DNA of 8,865 nt from Candidatus Poseidoniales archaeon. Its GTDB lineage: Archaea > Thermoplasmatota > Poseidoniia > MGIII > CG-Epi1. The stretch is from positions 1 to 8,865 of the forward strand of contig DQOP01000122.1 in the NCBI GenBank assembly GCA_015658585.1, written 5' to 3'. The position numbers were made by a program, and so were the translations under genes. Below are positions 6,623 through 8,865 of this stretch, one piece after another (position 1 is the first letter of the stretch; each line of letters starts with the position of its first letter). Under the pieces are notes generated by a model. It searched no databases. It was not told the DNA's origin and was given only the letters and a program-made list of their open reading frames with translations.

Positions 6623-7842
6623 CAATTAATAATTCCATATCCTATCAAGTGCCATTTTCCATCCACCTGCCGACTTAAAGCAATTCGCTGTCCTACCGGT
6701 GCGCAAACAGGAATTGAAAGTTTTATGTCTACAATATTGTCCTTGACAGTGACAGGAACACCAACGGTCGTACTCGTACCTACTGTGATTACCAGTTGTT
6801 CTTTGGTTTTTAATTCTTCGACATCTTGAATATTCTTTGTACCTACAACTCTATCAAGCAAGGTCGTTTCGACTTTTAAGCGATCCCAAACAGGTGGCAG
6901 GCTGCCGGGTTTTCCAATTACATTTCCTAATAGGGAGTCTGATTTTGTCATGGCAGGGTCCAGACTAGTACCTATTGCCACCAGTCCACCGGGACCCAGA
7001 TTCTGCCTCGAGATCCCACTATGTAGACTCACAACTTCAGCGCTTATTGATTCTAGTCCTTTTTTTGTAGTTCTGCCTGGCCTGATCTCTAATTTATCCC
7101 CAATTTTAACTAGTCCACTACTAATGGTACCACCTAACACCCCTCCTTTGATATTCTTTGGAGCTGTGCCGGGTTTATTTATGTCAAATGATCGGGCAAT
7201 ATTCATCTGGAAATCGTTCTTAAGATCCTTCTTCGGAGTAGGGAATAATTCTTCTATGGCCTGTATAAGTAAATCTATGTTTCTATTATGATGGGCCGAT
7301 ACGGGAATAACGGGTGCATCTTCTAGCTGCGTTCCTTTCAAGAATTTTTTGATTTCCTCATAGGATTCTATCGCATTTTCTTTAGAGCAAACGTCAATTT
7401 TATTCTGGACAACAATGATGTTGTCAAAACCCATTACCTCAAGGGCCGAAAGATGTTCTCTAGTCTGTGGTTGTGGACATTTCTCATTAGCAGCTATTAT
7501 CAATATCGCAGCATCCATTATTGCAGCTCCGCTCAGCATTTTGGCCATAAGGGTCTCATGACCGGGTGCATCTACGAAGCTAACTGTTCTAAGATGCTCT
7601 AATTTTCCTCCTTTGTATTCTTCTTTATCTGGTTCTGAAGTATAATGTTTCTCACCTTTCTTCATTGTAACCCGATAAAAATCCGCGTCTGCATAACCTA
7701 GTTTTATCGAGATTCCTCTTTTCATTTCCTCGCTGTGCTGGTCAGTCCACTTTCCAGTCAAAGCCTGAGTCAAGGTGGTCTTTCCATGATCTACATGGCC
7801 CACCATTCCAATATTTATTTCGGGTTGGGAAACTGCAGTCAA
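6622..7842 (-). CDS. eif2g: Translation initiation factor 2 subunit gamma (aIF2-gamma, GTPase)
   Basis: This 406-residue protein is the GTP-binding core of the archaeal IF2 heterotrimer, which brings methionyl initiator tRNA to the small ribosomal subunit. The G domain shows the P-loop GHVDHGKT (15-22), switch 1 RGISIKLGYADA (42-53), switch 2 DAPGHE (91-96), NKID (147-150) and SAH (182-184). Domain II begins near RSFDINKPGT (217-226), and the C-terminal barrel ends with LIGYGII. The switch-linked segment at residues 54-84, where many archaeal orthologs carry a zinc knuckle with two CxxC pairs, contains no cysteine at all. The start is TTG at 7842, well supported by a GAGGTGG Shine-Dalgarno 7 bases upstream inside the end of the eS6 gene. 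It follows eS6 with a 2-base gap and overlaps the PIN gene, forming one operon. Confidence 0.96.
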   Translation of the reverse strand: MTAVSQPEINIGMVGHVDHGKTTLTQALTGKWTDQHSEEMKRGISIKLGYADADFYRVTMKKGEKHYTSEPDKEEYKGGKLEHLRTVSFVDAPGHETLMAKMLSGAAIMDAAILIIAANEKCPQPQTREHLSALEVMGFDNIIVVQNKIDVCSKENAIESYEEIKKFLKGTQLEDAPVIPVSAHHNRNIDLLIQAIEELFPTPKKDLKNDFQMNIARSFDINKPGTAPKNIKGGVLGGTISSGLVKIGDKLEIRPGRTTKKGLESISAEVVSLHSGISRQNLGPGGLVAIGTSLDPAMTKSDSLLGNVIGKPGSLPPVWDRLKVETTLLDRVVGTKNIQDVEELKTKEQLVITVGTSTTVGVPVTVKDNIVDIKLSIPVCAPVGQRIALSRQVDGKWHLIGYGIIN

Positions 7843-7844
7843 GG

Positions 7845-8234
7845 TTAAGCCACCTCTGGTTTCAACAACTCCTCTATAGATTTTGGCCCGTATTCAATTA
7901 CTTTCAGATTTATCTGCGATATATCTCCGCTTAGGTTCTTTCCTCTAATTAGTTTACGTTTACGTTGTCCATCTTTGACAGGTGTGAAACCAACTGAGTC
8001 AGTCAGGAGTAATCTTCTTCTCTGATTTCCACTAATATCACCTCTCATAGGAACTCCAGATCCATCTGATCCTCCCGTAATCTTTAAACGATAACCAGGC
8101 AAATCAAGAAATATTCCATCAATTTCTTCTCCAATGCCTTTACCCACTAGAGCATTAGATTTTTCTTCCGAAAGAACCTTTTGATAAGCCATTTTGCTTT
8201 TAGGATCTGCTATTACGGTTTTGAACTCAGCCAT
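7845..8234 (-). CDS. rps6e: Small-subunit ribosomal protein eS6 (S6e)
   Basis: This 129-residue protein is a 30S ribosomal component shared by archaea and eukaryotes. The family signature appears as LKITGGSDGSGVPMRGDISG (51-70), followed by the basic run NQRRRLLL and then GFTPVKDGQRKRKLIRGKNL and ISQINLKV, in the expected order. The length fits archaeal eS6, which lacks the long phosphorylated C-terminal helix of the eukaryotic protein. The ATG at 8234 is preceded by AAGGTGAT, a strong Shine-Dalgarno, and by a TATA box. It is the first gene of the minus-strand operon, with aIF2-gamma 2 bases downstream. The eS6-aIF2-gamma pairing is common in euryarchaea. Confidence 0.96.
   Translation of the reverse strand: MAEFKTVIADPKSKMAYQKVLSEEKSNALVGKGIGEEIDGIFLDLPGYRLKITGGSDGSGVPMRGDISGNQRRRLLLTDSVGFTPVKDGQRKRKLIRGKNLSGDISQINLKVIEYGPKSIEELLKPEVA
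7850..7856 (-). promoter_or_regulatory. Strong Shine-Dalgarno deciding the aIF2-gamma TTG start
   Basis: The minus strand reads GAGGTGG, a near-perfect match to the anti-Shine-Dalgarno of archaeal 16S rRNA, 7 bases before TTG 7842. It lies inside the final codons of the eS6 gene, which fits tightly packed operon translation and fixes the non-ATG start. Confidence 0.75.
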
Positions 8235-8236
8235 GT

Positions 8237-8244
8237 ATCACCTT
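8237..8244 (-). promoter_or_regulatory. Shine-Dalgarno site of eS6
   Basis: The minus strand reads AAGGTGAT directly before the ATG, with 2 bases between. It matches the extreme 3' end of archaeal 16S rRNA and supports the ATG at 8234. Confidence 0.7.
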
Positions 8245-8273
8245 AGAGGTAGATTTGGCGTCATAAATGCTAA

Positions 8274-8281
8274 TATTTAAA
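8274..8281 (-). promoter_or_regulatory. TATA box of the eS6-aIF2-gamma-PIN-DHS operon
   Basis: The minus strand reads TTTAAATA. Counting about 25 bases downstream puts the transcript start near 8252. This gives a leader of about 18 bases that contains the eS6 Shine-Dalgarno. It is the only good promoter candidate ahead of the four-gene operon. Confidence 0.6.
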
Positions 8282-8301
8282 GAATAGTGTGAAAGTAACA
8301 A

Positions 8302-8308
8302 TTAAATA
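8302..8308 (+). promoter_or_regulatory. TATA box of the DUF373 gene (leaderless transcript predicted)
   Basis: TTAAATA on the plus strand is centred 25 bases before the ATG at 8330, so transcription should start at or next to that codon. No Shine-Dalgarno is visible before it, in keeping with leaderless translation. Only 20 bases separate this box from the opposing TATA box of the eS6 operon. Confidence 0.55.
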
Positions 8309-8329
8309 CTCGATATGTGGGCCTACCAT

Positions 8330-8865
8330 ATGGGATTGCTGGTTATCGCTATAGATCGGGACAACGATTTGGGTCGAAAGACTGGAATTAGAAGTCCAGT
8401 TATGGGTAGGGAGGCCAATGTAAAAGCAGCATTGGAACTTGGTTTGGCCGATCCCGAAGAAAGCGATACAAACACTATGTTCGCCGCGATTCAAACCTAT
8501 GATCAATTGTTAAAGGATGGTAAGGCAGTTGAGGTGGTAACTATCTGTGGTGATGTTAGGGTAGGGACCAAGTCGGATATGAAGATAGCTAACACTCTAG
8601 ATCATGTTATCGCTAAAACCAAGGCGACCAAGGCCATATTGGTTAGTGATGGGGCTGAGGACCTTGAATTGGAACCGATAATCCGCTCGCGTCTACGTAT
8701 AGACTCAACTAGGAGGGTTGTAGTGCAACAATCTAGGCCAATCGAGGACACCTTGTATACGATTATTCATAAGATGGAAGATCCGAGAATTCAGAGACAG
8801 TTCATCTTTCCAATAGCTCTGGTCATGTCTGTTTACGGATTGCTGACTTGGTTTGGTCTTTCTGA
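8330..8865 (+). CDS. DUF373 family protein (partial, runs off the right edge)
   Basis: The frame is open from ATG 8330 to the window end, giving the first 178 residues. The N-terminal part is soluble and carries the conserved DUF373 (COG2237) features: AIDRDNDLGRKTGI (7-20), a DPEESDTN block (41-48), ICGD (72-75), ILVSDGAEDLE (103-113) and the VVVQQSRPIEDT segment (130-141). A first hydrophobic segment starts near residue 159 (FIFPIALVMSVYG), matching the multi-pass C-terminal half of the family. The family is widespread in archaea and has no established function. The acidic, aspartate-rich N-terminal motifs suggest a nucleotide- or metal-binding domain tethered to the membrane, which is inference. 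An in-frame ATG at 8315 is possible but lies only about 10 bases from the TATA box, so 8330 is preferred. Confidence 0.88.
   Translation, partial: MGLLVIAIDRDNDLGRKTGIRSPVMGREANVKAALELGLADPEESDTNTMFAAIQTYDQLLKDGKAVEVVTICGDVRVGTKSDMKIANTLDHVIAKTKATKAILVSDGAEDLELEPIIRSRLRIDSTRRVVVQQSRPIEDTLYTIIHKMEDPRIQRQFIFPIALVMSVYGLLTWFGLS

Noticed and set aside
6950..7291. 113-residue open frame on the plus strand inside aIF2-gamma
   Set aside because: It is antisense to conserved GTPase coding sequence and has no recognisable domain.
8315..8329. Upstream in-frame ATG for the DUF373 gene
   Set aside because: It lies about 10 bases from the TATA box centre, so it would probably not be in the transcript. 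Family members typically begin a few residues before the DRDxDLG motif, which fits the ATG at 8330.
8270..8506. 78-residue open frame on the minus strand across the eS6 promoter and the DUF373 start
   Set aside because: It covers the TATA boxes and conserved DUF373 codons, and its sequence resembles no known family.
1..8865. Mobile elements, CRISPR arrays, tRNA/rRNA genes or a defence island
   Set aside because: Genes cover nearly the whole window and are conserved housekeeping types. I saw no transposase, integrase, regular direct repeats or cloverleaf sequence in the short gaps.

Overview
The window is a piece of an archaeal chromosome. It carries a group II chaperonin (thermosome), ribosomal protein eS6, the gamma subunit of archaeal initiation factor 2, a deoxyhypusine-synthase-family protein and a DUF373 protein. 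It also has archaeal-style TATA boxes about 25 bases ahead of predicted transcription starts. Moderate A+T content, frequent TTG starts and gene order suggest an uncultivated euryarchaeote, perhaps in or near Thermoplasmatota (marine group II/III-like). That placement is an inference from gene content, not a phylogeny.

Layout, left to right. On the + strand there is the last stretch of an unidentified gene (1-33), a DUF92 membrane protein whose TTG start overlaps that gene's stop (30-806), and the thermosome subunit with its own TATA box (853-2487). On the - strand, converging on the thermosome with only 2 bases between stop codons, is a full-length homodimeric-type pyruvate dehydrogenase E1, aceE (2490-5150). 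Upstream of aceE, also on the - strand, is a tight translation operon read right to left: eS6 (7845-8234), aIF2-gamma (6622-7842), an Fcf1/Utp24-like PIN nuclease (6257-6622) and a deoxyhypusine-synthase-like protein (5184-6260). At the right edge a DUF373 gene (8330 to beyond the window) runs divergently from eS6. The 95-base gap between them holds two back-to-back TATA boxes.

How the genes fit together. eS6, aIF2-gamma and the PIN protein serve ribosome structure, initiator-tRNA delivery and probably rRNA processing. The DHS-family enzyme may act on the lysine of aIF5A, but its substrate pocket differs from canonical DHS. The aceE gene has its own possible promoter and links to central carbon metabolism rather than translation. 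No E2 or E3 subunit gene lies in the window.

The window has no RNA genes, insertion sequences, CRISPR arrays or long intergenic regions, and every gap is under 100 bases. I see no wholly new multi-gene system. The points most worth a second look are the bacterial-type AceE in an archaeon, the altered spermidine-contact residues of the DHS-like protein, an aIF2-gamma without zinc-knuckle cysteines, and repeated TTGA stop/start overlaps.
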